DNA from: M55B118 sp964501715
Lineage (GTDB): Bacteria > Bacillota_I > Bacilli_A > Izemoplasmatales > Izemoplasmataceae
Assembly: GCA_964501715.1 (NCBI GenBank)
Contig: CAZCTR010000002.1
Location: 62,001-126,000 of the forward strand
DNA length: 64,000 nt
Direction of reading: 5' to 3'
The position numbers and the translations under genes are program-made. Below the pieces are notes generated by a model, which was not told the DNA's origin, ran no database searches, and was given only the letters and a program-made list of their open reading frames with translations. Of this stretch, positions 24,111 through 32,361 are shown one piece after another (positions within the stretch are counted from its first letter, which is position 1; every line of letters begins with the position of its first letter).

Positions 24111-24112
24111 TT

Positions 24113-24145
24113 AAAAAAAGTGCAGAACATGTCTGCACTTTTTTA
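24113..24145. terminator. Bidirectional terminator
   Basis: AAAAAAGTGCAGA / TCTGCACTTTTTT around ACATG; serves the GNAT gene (+) and the small membrane protein gene (-), whose stop codon it overlaps. Confidence 0.88.
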
Positions 24146-24436
24146 TACCATGAGCAGCTGGACAATCATCATGCCCAGCGCGAAGACGGTGTTGAATATG
24201 CCTGTCTTGAATGCGATATTCAACACCGTTTGGTTTCTGGTGTCGAGCTGTTTGCGGTCTGCGGTCCTTGTGAAGACGATCGAGATGGCTCCGATCGCAA
24301 TGCCGTAATTTCTAAGTAGCACCACACCGGTGCCGAGACTGAAAACGAAGCCGATGATGGAGAAAACAAGGATGACTATCAGGGCGATGACCGCAAAGAC
24401 CATCGCGACGAGTATGTCTCTGTTCAATGAATGCAT
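24143..24436 (-). CDS. Small three-TM membrane protein, unknown
   Basis: 97 residues with strong AAGGAGGTCAGAC site. Three hydrophobic segments (residues ~8-30, ~33-52, ~75-97) separated by a polar loop TRTADRKQLDTRNQ. No family recognised. Monocistronic between convergent and co-directional neighbours. Confidence 0.65.
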   Translation of the reverse strand: MHSLNRDILVAMVFAVIALIVILVFSIIGFVFSLGTGVVLLRNYGIAIGAISIVFTRTADRKQLDTRNQTVLNIAFKTGIFNTVFALGMMIVQLLMV

Positions 24437-24489
24437 GTCTGACCTCCTTCCAACTCATTATATCTCAAACCGCTATCCAGTGAAAGACC

Positions 24490-24521
24490 AAAAAAACATC
24501 CGGATTTTTCCGGATGTTTTT
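24490..24521 (-). terminator. Terminator of the OpuA-type operon
   Basis: ACATCCGGA / TCCGGATGT with a TTTT loop, A-run and T-run on the two sides. Confidence 0.9.
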
Positions 24522-24527
24522 GCATGG

Positions 24528-25703
24528 TCACTTTGCGAGTTCTTCCACGACGTCGTCGTATCCTAAAACGCCTCTCAGACGACCCTTGCCGTCAATGACC
24601 GGAAGGTCATAGGTCGCGGATTTAAGGTGGGTCCATGCTTCATGCAGATAAGCGTTTCTGTAAATTGCGGTATCATCGTTCTTGATGTGCGACTTGATGG
24701 TTTTGCTCTTGGACTTATTGAGCTGTTCGAGGGTGGTGTAGCCGAGGAATTTCCTGTTCTTGTCGATGACATAACAGTATTCGAGTTTTTTATCCTCAAG
24801 CGTCTTGCGCGCCTCTTCGACGGTGGTGTCTTCCTTCAACACATGATCCGCTTTCGTCATGATGCTCCTGACTTTGAGGACACGTGTCTTGTCGACATCG
24901 GCGATGAATTTTTCGACGTAATCGTTCGCGGGTTTTTCAAAGAAATCGCTGGGTGGACCGATCTGGACGATTTCCGCGTCCTTCATGAGGGCGATGCGAT
25001 CACCCATGCGGAAGGCTTCGTTCATGTCGTGGGTGATGAAGACGATGGTGCGGTCCATTTCGTCCTCAAGTTTCAAGAGTTCGTTCTGCATCTCGCGGCG
25101 GATCAAGGGGTCAAGTGCGCTGTAGGGCTCATCCATGAGCAGAAGCTCAGGGTCGTTCGTGAGCGCCCGGGCGAGACCGACACGCTGTCTCATCCCGCCG
25201 GAGAGTTGCCTTGGGGCATGATTCTCCCAACCGTCGAGGCCGACAAGCCTGATGGCATCCATCGCTTTTTCATAGCGTTCCTCTTCACTGACTTTTTGCA
25301 CTTCAAGCGGATATTCCACGTTTTTGAGCACTGTCCTGTGAGAGAGAAGTCCGAAATGCTGGAAAACCATGGACGTATCGTTCCTGCGGTATTTGCGCAG
25401 TTCTTCTTTTGTCATGTCGAGCAGGCTCACGCCTCCGACCAAGATATCGCCCCTCGCAGGACGGTTCAGAAGGTTCAATGTGCGGATAAATGAGCTCTTT
25501 CCGCTACCGGAAAGGCCGACGATGACGAACATCTCGCCTTCCTCTATATCGAAATTCACGTTGCGGACGGCCACTGTGGCGCCCGTCTTAATGCGGATTT
25601 CCTCAGCGGTCATGTCTTCGTCAATCAGTTGCAAGGCCGCTTCTTTTTGCCGGTGTGAGCCGAAAATGACGCTGAGATTCTCCACTTTGACATCTTTAGC
25701 CAT
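24528..25703 (-). CDS. opuAA: Glycine betaine/proline ABC transporter, ATP-binding protein
   Basis: 391 residues from ATG 25703 (CGGAGGGATTGG upstream), overlapping the permease stop by 8 nt. Residues 1-270 are the ABC domain: Walker A VGLSGSGKSS, signature LSGGMRQRVGLARAL, Walker B LLLMDEPYSALDP, and H-loop FITHDMNEAFRMGD. Residues ~280-391 are two CBS domains, the ionic-strength or nucleotide sensor of OpuA-type importers. Energises uptake of compatible solutes. Terminates the busR-opuAB-opuAA series. Confidence 0.93.
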   Translation of the reverse strand: MAKDVKVENLSVIFGSHRQKEAALQLIDEDMTAEEIRIKTGATVAVRNVNFDIEEGEMFVIVGLSGSGKSSFIRTLNLLNRPARGDILVGGVSLLDMTKEELRKYRRNDTSMVFQHFGLLSHRTVLKNVEYPLEVQKVSEEERYEKAMDAIRLVGLDGWENHAPRQLSGGMRQRVGLARALTNDPELLLMDEPYSALDPLIRREMQNELLKLEDEMDRTIVFITHDMNEAFRMGDRIALMKDAEIVQIGPPSDFFEKPANDYVEKFIADVDKTRVLKVRSIMTKADHVLKEDTTVEEARKTLEDKKLEYCYVIDKNRKFLGYTTLEQLNKSKSKTIKSHIKNDDTAIYRNAYLHEAWTHLKSATYDLPVIDGKGRLRGVLGYDDVVEELAK

Positions 25704-26580
25704 CCAATCCCTCCGTTTGGTCAAATTTGTTGGCGATACCTTGAAGGACCCTGTCAAGCACGATGGCCAGGAACACTACGGCGAGTCCGGCGACGAAACC
25801 GTCACCGACCTCGATCTGCCGTATGGCCACAAGCACGACTTGACCGAGACCTTGCGCGCCGATCATGGATGATATGACAACCATGGCGACGGCCATCATG
25901 GTCGTCTGGTTGACCCCGGCGGCGATGGTCGCAAGCGCCTGGGGCAGTTCAATCTTGAAAAGCAGTTGGAGCGGGGTGGAACCAAACGCCTGTCCGGCTT
26001 CACGCACTTCCTCCTGGACATTGTTGATGCCGAGGTAGGTCAGCCTGATCAGCGGTGGCACCGCGTAGATGGTGGTCGCAAAGACCGCCGGCACTCGTCC
26101 GATCCCCAGCAGCATGAGTGCAGGGATCAGATAGACGAACGAGGGCAGCGTCTGCATCATGTCGAGAATGGGCTTGAGCACTGCGGCGAACGGTTTGAAC
26201 TTGGACATGAGGATGCCCACTGGCAGCCCTCCGAAAAAGCTGATGGCGACACTGATCAGGATGATCGCCAAGGTGTAGATCATCTCGTCCCAAAGACCGA
26301 ACACACCGATCATGGCCACAAGGACACCAAGAAGCACCCCGGTGCCGATTTTCCCGTAAAGCCTCCATCCTATATAGATGATGGCGAGGACATAGAGCCA
26401 CCACGGGATGATTTCAAGCACGAAACCGACCCCGTCGAATAAGGCGATGATGACGAACCGGACGAAATCGAAAAACCATGAGAATGTCGCGTTGAGCCAA
26501 TCTACGAACCTGTCTATGACTCCTGCGATCTGGTCGTTGAATTCCAGAAGTGATGGGAATCTTACAATTGTGTCATACAT
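25696..26580 (-). CDS. opuAB: Glycine betaine/proline ABC transporter, permease
   Basis: 294 residues, AAAGGAG site. About six membrane helices; the EAA loop is seen as VREAGQAFGSTPLQLLFKIELPQA. The N-terminal region (FIDRFVDWLNATFSWFFDF) is the ProW/OpuAB type. The substrate-binding protein is not fused, unlike BusAB of lactococci, and is encoded separately upstream (two candidates). Promoter and a possible operator lie in the 156 nt before the gene. Confidence 0.92.
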   Translation of the reverse strand: MYDTIVRFPSLLEFNDQIAGVIDRFVDWLNATFSWFFDFVRFVIIALFDGVGFVLEIIPWWLYVLAIIYIGWRLYGKIGTGVLLGVLVAMIGVFGLWDEMIYTLAIILISVAISFFGGLPVGILMSKFKPFAAVLKPILDMMQTLPSFVYLIPALMLLGIGRVPAVFATTIYAVPPLIRLTYLGINNVQEEVREAGQAFGSTPLQLLFKIELPQALATIAAGVNQTTMMAVAMVVISSMIGAQGLGQVVLVAIRQIEVGDGFVAGLAVVFLAIVLDRVLQGIANKFDQTEGLDG

Positions 26581-26617
26581 GGAATCTTTCTCCTTTCAGT
26601 GTTGAAGTGCTTGCGTG

Positions 26618-26632
26618 GTGTGTTTTTCACAC
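26618..26632. promoter_or_regulatory. Inverted repeat in the opuAB leader, possible operator
   Basis: GTGTG-TTTTT-CACAC, perfect, between the opuAB promoter and its start. Candidate binding site for the neighbouring GntR-RCK_C regulator; not tested. Confidence 0.5.
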
Positions 26633-26663
26633 GGATTTGTCATACGGGTCTCTTATTACCTAA

Positions 26664-26692
26664 ATCGTACCACTCCGAGAAAAGGTTGTAAA
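26664..26692 (-). promoter_or_regulatory. opuAB promoter
   Basis: Minus strand: TTTACA (26687-26692), 17-nt spacer, TACGAT (26664-26669). Confidence 0.65.
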
Positions 26693-26736
26693 GGAAATCA
26701 GGAGATGCAATCAGTTCATACCCCTTGAAAAGCCGT

Positions 26737-27357
26737 TCATGATTCACGTCCCAGCAGGGTCATGGTGTTCACTTTGACAGAATCGTCGCCGAGCACGTAA
26801 AGGGTCATGCCGACTTCGAGTTGCAATTTGGGATTGGGGGCCTGATAAAGATGTCCGTCCTGTTCGACCGCCAATACGAGCCCCTGGGTTTCGTTCCAGA
26901 ATCTCAGGCTGCTCAGAGTCTCCCCGATCACCTTGTCGTCCCTGTCGAGCTTCACAGTGAAATAATCGAAGGGGAATGCATCGCTCTTCGATGTCTCAAG
27001 CAGACGCTTGACGTGTTTCTCGAGCATCCTGTGCACCCGTTCGCTTTCATTGAGAAGCTCTTGGGTGTCGGTGAACAGCCGGTGGGTCTCATGTTGTTTC
27101 TTGTACTGTTCAATATAGAGTTTTGCGGCCTTGCGGCTCAATACATAGATGCCGCTGCGCGGCCGGACCTCCACAGCGCCTATGTTGGTAAGGAGGCGCA
27201 TGGCTTTTCGGATGGTTTCGCTGGACACACCGTACTCGCTTGCCAGAAGGGACCTGCCCCTGAGTTTCGCACCTTCCTTGACCTGATAAGAGACGATTTG
27301 TTTGGCGAGTTCGTAGGCGATTTTCTGATAGCGTGGTTCCTTTTTCTTTTCCTGCAT
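26737..27357 (-). CDS. busR: BusR-like GntR/RCK_C transcription regulator
   Basis: 206 residues from ATG 27357 (AGAGGAG upstream). Residues ~8-75 are a GntR winged helix (LLASEYGVSSETIRKAMRLL); ~80-120 a long helical linker with TDTQELLNESERVHRML; ~120-200 an RCK_C (TrkA_C) domain. This architecture and length match BusR, which in lactococci and streptococci represses the betaine importer when c-di-AMP is bound to RCK_C. The gene sits between a betaine-binding protein and the opuAB-opuAA pair, exactly the expected target, so the same role is strongly inferred. Confidence 0.85.
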   Translation of the reverse strand: MQEKKKEPRYQKIAYELAKQIVSYQVKEGAKLRGRSLLASEYGVSSETIRKAMRLLTNIGAVEVRPRSGIYVLSRKAAKLYIEQYKKQHETHRLFTDTQELLNESERVHRMLEKHVKRLLETSKSDAFPFDYFTVKLDRDDKVIGETLSSLRFWNETQGLVLAVEQDGHLYQAPNPKLQLEVGMTLYVLGDDSVKVNTMTLLGRES

Positions 27358-27383
27358 GATAAAACTCCTCTTCCACCACTTTT

Positions 27384-27447
27384 GCACCCTGAGGGGCGGG
27401 AACCTCCCGCCCCTCAGGGTGCAGACAACCGGATACCGGTTGTCTGC
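27384..27447. repeat. Two tandem perfect hairpins between binding protein and busR
   Basis: First hairpin: 18-bp arms 27384-27401 and 27405-27422, 3-nt loop, very G/C-rich. Second: GCAGACAACCGG / CCGGTTGTCTGC, arms 27421-27432 and 27436-27447, 3-nt loop. They share two bases, so they abut or compete. On the minus strand no U-run follows, so a plain terminator is unlikely. Confidence 0.8.
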
Positions 27448-27456
27448 GAAAGAGCA

Positions 27457-28446
27457 TTATTCGATGGCGGCCTTGACATTGTTTTCAACGTCTTCAGGCA
27501 CCCACTCTGTCCATAGGTCCTCGTATTCTGTAAGGAAATAGATGGCCGCTTCTCTTGGCGTTGCATCATTGTCGCGCATGTAGGCGAGCGCTTCTGAGGT
27601 GATCGCGGACGATGTCTCGTAGTGGCTCAGGAAGTCTGTGACATCGGGGAAACGGTCACGGAATCCGGCCGTGATGATGACGGTGACATCCTGGGGAGGC
27701 AAGTTCCCGCGTCCCCGCTCGTCATCGGCTGACTCGAATTCGATCTCATCTTCCAAAAGGTAGAGGTCTAGCTGGCCCAGGATCCATGTCGGTTCCCAGT
27801 TGTAGCCGACCCATGGCTCTTCGTCCTGATAGGCGCTCATGAGCGTGGAATTCAGGGTCGCGGTGGATTCGAGCGGACGGAATTCGAAATGCTCGACCAG
27901 TTCGGGATAGTCTTCCTCGTTCTCGAACTTGTTCTGAAGGAAAGCTGTGGCGGCCCATCCCGAGGGTCCACCGTAGATGACGCCTTTGTCCTCTTCGGGA
28001 TCCCAGTTGTTGACCTCAGGGTCCGGGAAAAGTTCCTTGTGGTCCACAAGGGCCTGGATTGTGGTCAGATCGGGATAATCATCGAGCAGGTACTCGGGGA
28101 TATAGAGGCCTTGGTAGTTGTCGTCGAAGTTGACGGACACTTCTTCATAGCGTCCCTCCGCAAGGTCATCCTCATATGAAGGGATGTTGCCGCTCCACAT
28201 CTCGAGGTTCACATCGAGGTCCCCGGTGATCATGGATTGCGTGATGACGGGTGTGTCGGCCTGTGTGATGTTCACACTGTGGCCATACCCTTCTTCTATG
28301 ATGAGTTTGGCGACTTGATTGTGAAATTCGTTGCTTTCCCAATCCCCTTCGGCAAGGTTGATCTCGTCTCCGCCGCATGCTGCGAGGGTGAAAACGATTG
28401 TGATCGCAAGGATTGGAAGCGTGATGCGTCTAAAAAAGTTTTTCAT
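27457..28446 (-). CDS. Glycine betaine/proline-type ABC substrate-binding lipoprotein (copy 1)
   Basis: 329 residues, AAAGGAGG site. Lipobox LTLAAC after a hydrophobic signal, Cys24 as anchor. Mature part is an OpuAC domain: NLAEGDWESNEFHNQVAKLI, then ADTPVITQSMITGDLDVNLEMW, then YGGPSGWAATAFLQNKF, with the aromatic residues (WEPTW, WVGYNW) that bind quaternary amines. Strongly acidic surface. Has its own promoter and is followed by paired hairpins and busR. Paralogue of the next entry. Confidence 0.9.
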   Translation of the reverse strand: MKNFFRRITLPILAITIVFTLAACGGDEINLAEGDWESNEFHNQVAKLIIEEGYGHSVNITQADTPVITQSMITGDLDVNLEMWSGNIPSYEDDLAEGRYEEVSVNFDDNYQGLYIPEYLLDDYPDLTTIQALVDHKELFPDPEVNNWDPEEDKGVIYGGPSGWAATAFLQNKFENEEDYPELVEHFEFRPLESTATLNSTLMSAYQDEEPWVGYNWEPTWILGQLDLYLLEDEIEFESADDERGRGNLPPQDVTVIITAGFRDRFPDVTDFLSHYETSSAITSEALAYMRDNDATPREAAIYFLTEYEDLWTEWVPEDVENNVKAAIE

Positions 28447-28478
28447 GATAAATCCTCCTTTTTTTATTTACAACCCAT

Positions 28479-28507
28479 ATTATACTCCTAAGTTGTCAGT
28501 TTGTAAA
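28479..28507 (-). promoter_or_regulatory. Promoter of betaine-binding protein gene 1
   Basis: Minus strand: TTTACA (28502-28507), 17 nt, TATAAT (28479-28484). Confidence 0.82.
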
Positions 28508-28539
28508 GTCCTTTTCCCTTTTTTGTTCAAACATCACAT

Positions 28540-28570
28540 AAAAAAGGATGCCATGATGCGTGGCATCCTT
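28540..28570 (-). terminator. Terminator of betaine-binding protein gene 2
   Basis: AAGGATGCCA / TGGCATCCTT with U-run on the minus strand. Confidence 0.88.
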
Positions 28571-28593
28571 GATAACAAGGGAATGGACGGGAC

Positions 28594-29598
28594 TTATTCA
28601 TCCAAAGCGGACAATATGTCCTCTTCGACGTCCTCGGGCACCCAATCGGTCCAAAGGTCCTCATATTCATCCAAGAACCATTGAGCGGCCTCGTCCGCAT
28701 CCACATCATTTTCCTGCATGTAGGCAAGCCCTTCACTGGTGAGTTCCGAAGAGGTTTCATAGTGGCTCAAGAAAGCGTGCACATCGGGGTGACGCTCTTC
28801 AAAACCGTCTGTCACCACGACTGTGACTTCCTGAGACGGAAGGTTTCCGACACCTTCTTCATGGGTGTCCCTGGAATATTCGAGTTCATCCTCCAAAAGC
28901 ACCATGTCATAAAGGCCCATGATCCAAGTCGGCTCCCAGTTGTAGCCGACCCAGGGTTCTTCGCTTTCATAGGCGTCGGTGAGCGTGGTGTTCAGTGTCG
29001 CTGTGGATTCCAGCGGCCAGAAATCGAAATGTTCGATCAGCTCACCGTAATCCTCTTCATTTTCGAATTTGTTCTGCAAAAATCCGGTGGCCGCGAAGCC
29101 GGAAGGCCCACCATAGATGATGGCCTTGTCCTCATCGGGGTCCCATCCAGATATCTCGGGGTGTTCGAAGAGATGCTTGTAATCAGGCAGGTCCTGGATG
29201 GTCTGGAGGCCCGGATAGTCCTCTTGCAGATAAGCGGGGATGTAGAATCCCTGGGCGTTGTCGTCGAAATTGACCGAAATCTCATGGTAATGTCCGTCTT
29301 CGAGATCCTCATCATAAGTCGCCACATTGTCACTCCACATCTCGACATTCACATCAAGATCGCCGTTGATGAGCGATTGCGTGACGACGGGTGTGTCAGC
29401 GGTGGTGATGTCCACCGTCTTGTCATAGCCTTCTTCCAATATGAAAGCGACAATCTGGTTGTGGAATTCATGGCTTGCCCAATCTCCCTGCGCGAGGTCG
29501 ATGGTCGAATCGTCTCCCATGCCATTACACGCGCCAAGGGTCACAATCAGGACTGCAGCTGTCACCAGCAGCCAAACTCTCTTGATCCATGTGCGCAT
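28594..29598 (-). CDS. Glycine betaine/proline-type ABC substrate-binding lipoprotein (copy 2)
   Basis: 334 residues, GAAAGGAGG site. Lipobox VTLGAC, Cys24. Same OpuAC layout as copy 1: DLAQGDWASHEFHNQIVAFI, ADTPVVTQSLINGDLDVNVEMW, YGGPSGFAATGFLQNKFENE, WVGYNWEPTWIMG. The pair arose by duplication and has since diverged at many loop positions, so the two may differ in affinity or substrate. Has its own promoter and terminator, which allows independent control. Confidence 0.9.
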   Translation of the reverse strand: MRTWIKRVWLLVTAAVLIVTLGACNGMGDDSTIDLAQGDWASHEFHNQIVAFILEEGYDKTVDITTADTPVVTQSLINGDLDVNVEMWSDNVATYDEDLEDGHYHEISVNFDDNAQGFYIPAYLQEDYPGLQTIQDLPDYKHLFEHPEISGWDPDEDKAIIYGGPSGFAATGFLQNKFENEEDYGELIEHFDFWPLESTATLNTTLTDAYESEEPWVGYNWEPTWIMGLYDMVLLEDELEYSRDTHEEGVGNLPSQEVTVVVTDGFEERHPDVHAFLSHYETSSELTSEGLAYMQENDVDADEAAQWFLDEYEDLWTDWVPEDVEEDILSALDE

Positions 29599-29710
29599 GG
29601 ATGTATGCCTCCTTTCAAGCTATTTGTTTTTCTACTTTCATGATAACAAACTCATCTCACCTGTCAAAAAAACCGGCACAACCAGCGGTCGATAGGGCCT
29701 TGGGAAGACG

Positions 29711-30031
29711 TCAATCGATTTCGATGACCCGATCGGTCCGAACAGGACCGTCTTCTGTTCTGATTTCGCGGTTCAAGGCGTCCGCGTCCATGATCCTTGT
29801 GAAAAGCGTATGGCGCGCGCCAGCATCGAAATAAAGGATGCGCACCGGCTCTTTTTTTCGCATGGCCTCTTCAAGGCGGTATTGATTCGCCTGCGCCTGA
29901 TCATCCGAAAGGGCAGGCATGGTCTCGCGGACATTTTCGCCGAGGACTTCCCTGAGCGCCTCTCTCTGGGGCTCGAGGGCCTCGAAGGGAAGCCACTTCA
30001 GCATCTTCCTGTCATGATAGACCCTAGCCAT
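29711..30031 (-). CDS. YolD-like protein
   Basis: 106 residues from ATG 30031, inside the polymerase gene end (8-nt overlap); the longer open frame upstream is out of register with any family. Core: MLKWLPFEALEPQREALREVL and RILYFDAGARHTLFTRIMDADALNREI. YolD-like proteins are partners of Y-family polymerases of the UvrX/YqjW type in Bacilli and resemble UmuD-type accessory factors. Role: presumed helper in translesion synthesis. Confidence 0.8.
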   Translation of the reverse strand: MARVYHDRKMLKWLPFEALEPQREALREVLGENVRETMPALSDDQAQANQYRLEEAMRKKEPVRILYFDAGARHTLFTRIMDADALNREIRTEDGPVRTDRVIEID

Positions 30032-31301
30032 GGTGTCCACCGACCAATGTCGAGCGCTCGCGTGCCCTCGCTGAGGGTTCATAGGAGGTGAGGCGGAGCG
30101 CCCGGGTTTTCCCGAAGCGCGCCTTGATGGAATCCATGGCCTCGAAGAGGGCGCGCTCGCCTTCCTTCGCGACACGGTCCTCAAACAGCGCGAGCTGGAT
30201 CTCTGCGCGCCTGTCCTCAAGCCCGGTGAGCCGGACACCGACTTTGCGGATGAGCACGCCCTCGTAGTGGCGTGCGAAGAGCTTCATGACCGCCTCGTGG
30301 ATCGCATCCGGATGGTCCATGGCTTCAAAAAGGCGCATCTGTCGGGAGAAACCGCCGCCCCCGTCCGTGGCGGAATAGCCCACATGAAGATGGACTGTGC
30401 TGGCCTTCTTGCCGATGAAACGCAATTTCTCGCACGCCTCGTCGCTCATCTCCCTGAGCACCGGGTGCACCATCGCCTCGTCATAGTCCTGGAAAAGCAC
30501 CTGCGAGAGCCCGACACTCTTCTGCCTGTCCGGACGGTCGGGGATTCCCTCTTTGATGATGGATCCATCGATGCCGTGGGCGTGATGATAGAGCTCGTCG
30601 CCCATGACGCCAAAGTGGCGGATGAGCGTCTCCCTTCTTCCGTTCGCGATGTCGCCGACTGTGAACATCCCGAGTGCGTTCAGACGTTTTTCCATCCGGG
30701 CCCCTATCCCCCACATCTTCGAAAGGGGACGGACCGGCCATAGTTTGTCCTTGACATCCTCATGACGCCATTCGGCCATGCCCGAGGGGTTCTTCTTGCT
30801 TTCGAGGTCGAGGGCGAGCTTGGAGAGAAGGAGGTTGTCGCCAAGGCCGGCGGTCGAGGGGATGCCGGTCGAAACCAGGATGCGTCTGCGGATCATCGCA
30901 ACGACTTCCGCGGCATCCATCTTGTAGTAGGAGAGATATTCGGTGAGGTCGAGGAAAGCCTCGTCGATGCTGTAGATGTGAAGGTCCTCGGGCGCGACGT
31001 GCTTGAGATATATGCCGGCGATGGCCGAAGAGACCTCCAGATAGCGCCTCATCCTCGGCTTTGCGATGATGAGGTTCTTCACTTTCGGCATCTCATGAAG
31101 ACGCAGCCGGTTCGGGACCCCTCTTGCCTTGAGATAGGGCGTGACCGCGAGGACGATGCTGCCGCCGCCTCTCGATTCGTCGGCGACGATCAGGGGCGTC
31201 TTGAACGGGTCAAGTCCGCGGTCGACGCATTCGACCGACGCATAGAAACTCTTGAGGTCGATGATGGCGACCTCCCTTCTGAGACGGTTGACATCAGGCA
31301 T
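30024..31301 (-). CDS. Y-family DNA polymerase, UvrX/YqjW type
   Basis: 425 residues, GAAGGAGGTG site. Palm motifs: IDLKSFYASVE with the first catalytic Asp and IYSIDEAFLDLT with the second Asp-Glu pair. The thumb HhH is LSKMWGIGARMEKRLNALGM, followed by a little-finger domain from ~240. The group is Bacilli UvrX/YqjW, often inducible by SOS; no LexA site was seen upstream. Coupled to the YolD gene, giving a mutagenic repair pair outside any prophage context. Confidence 0.88.
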   Translation of the reverse strand: MPDVNRLRREVAIIDLKSFYASVECVDRGLDPFKTPLIVADESRGGGSIVLAVTPYLKARGVPNRLRLHEMPKVKNLIIAKPRMRRYLEVSSAIAGIYLKHVAPEDLHIYSIDEAFLDLTEYLSYYKMDAAEVVAMIRRRILVSTGIPSTAGLGDNLLLSKLALDLESKKNPSGMAEWRHEDVKDKLWPVRPLSKMWGIGARMEKRLNALGMFTVGDIANGRRETLIRHFGVMGDELYHHAHGIDGSIIKEGIPDRPDRQKSVGLSQVLFQDYDEAMVHPVLREMSDEACEKLRFIGKKASTVHLHVGYSATDGGGGFSRQMRLFEAMDHPDAIHEAVMKLFARHYEGVLIRKVGVRLTGLEDRRAEIQLALFEDRVAKEGERALFEAMDSIKARFGKTRALRLTSYEPSARARERSTLVGGHHG

Positions 31302-31429
31302 TCAAAACACCTCCTTCAGATTTGATTCCATTCTATCACCGGAAGGGTTGAAAAATAACCATTGACATGTCCGCCTTTTTTTGAGACATAGGACCGGCCG
31401 CGGTTTTCGACTCTTTGAAATGTTTTTAT

Positions 31430-31460
31430 AAAAAAACATCCCGGATTCATGTCCGGGATG
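31430..31460 (-). terminator. Terminator of the RluD-family gene
   Basis: CATCCCGGA / TCCGGGATG with a U-run on the minus strand; the stop codon lies in the loop. Confidence 0.85.
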
Positions 31461-32361
31461 CCCTCAAGTCATTCAGTTTGGTGGCGAAGGGTTCGGGTGG
31501 TTCGGCGGTGAACCGCATGGCTTCGCCGGTTTCAGGATGCGTGAATTCAAGGGTGTGCGCATGGAGGTACTGACCGAAATCGTCTGTGTGGGCTTTCCTG
31601 CGTCCATAATCCTTGTCCCCGGTAACGGGGTGGTCGATATAGCGCATATGCACACGGATCTGATGGGTCCGGCCGGTCTCGAGTTCGCAGCGGATGTAGG
31701 TATGCCTCTCGAATCGCTCGAGGACCGTGAAGTGCGTGACGCTCTCACGGCCGCCCTCCTTGACGCTCATCAGTTTGCGTCTTGTCCTGTGCCGTCCGAT
31801 CGGCGCGTCGACGGTGCCTTTGTTGTGGTGGATCACACCTTCCACGATTGCGTGATAGCTCCGCTTGATCCGTCTTTCCTTGAGCGCTTCCTGCAGTTTT
31901 TTCAAGGTGCCTGGCGTCTTTGCGACGACGAGGAGGCCGCTCGTGTCCTTGTCGAGGCGGTGGACGATGCCGGCGCGTTCGGGGTGCTCGAATGTGGTCG
32001 CATCGTCGATCCTGTCGAGAATGCCGTGCATGAGCGTCGGTTCCGTATAGGTCTTCGACGGGTGCACCACAAGCCCCGAAGGCTTGTGGATGATCATCAG
32101 GTAAGCATCCTCATGGACCGTTTCGAATTCGACCGTCTTCGGGGTCAGATCGACCGTCTTCTCTTCTGGTTCGCTGAATGTCACCGTATCTCCGGTTTTA
32201 AGAATGTGACCGGCTTTCGTCTGTTGTCCGTTCACAAGGACGTGCGCTGTTGAAATCAATGTCTTGACAGAAGCCCGGGACTTGTCTTCAAGCTTTCCAG
32301 AAAGCCATTTGTCAAGCCGTTCTCCCGAGTCTTCGCTGAGCACTTCGAAGGTCTTATCCAT
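31447..32361 (-). CDS. RluD-family RNA pseudouridine synthase
   Basis: 304 residues. N-terminal S4 RNA-binding domain (ERLDKWLSGKLEDKSRASVKTLI, residues 14-75), then the catalytic domain with GIVHRLDKDTSGLLVVAKT containing the catalytic Asp, and RCELETGRTHQIRVHMRYI. Modifies uridines in rRNA or tRNA; closest in Bacilli is YlyB, which also follows lspA. Overlaps lspA by 8 nt. Confidence 0.93.
   Translation of the reverse strand: MDKTFEVLSEDSGERLDKWLSGKLEDKSRASVKTLISTAHVLVNGQQTKAGHILKTGDTVTFSEPEEKTVDLTPKTVEFETVHEDAYLMIIHKPSGLVVHPSKTYTEPTLMHGILDRIDDATTFEHPERAGIVHRLDKDTSGLLVVAKTPGTLKKLQEALKERRIKRSYHAIVEGVIHHNKGTVDAPIGRHRTRRKLMSVKEGGRESVTHFTVLERFERHTYIRCELETGRTHQIRVHMRYIDHPVTGDKDYGRRKAHTDDFGQYLHAHTLEFTHPETGEAMRFTAEPPEPFATKLNDLRASRT

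Noticed and set aside
30032..30238. N-terminal extension of the YolD-like gene
   Set aside because: Ser/Arg-rich out-of-frame reading of the polymerase gene; the YolD family begins at 30031.
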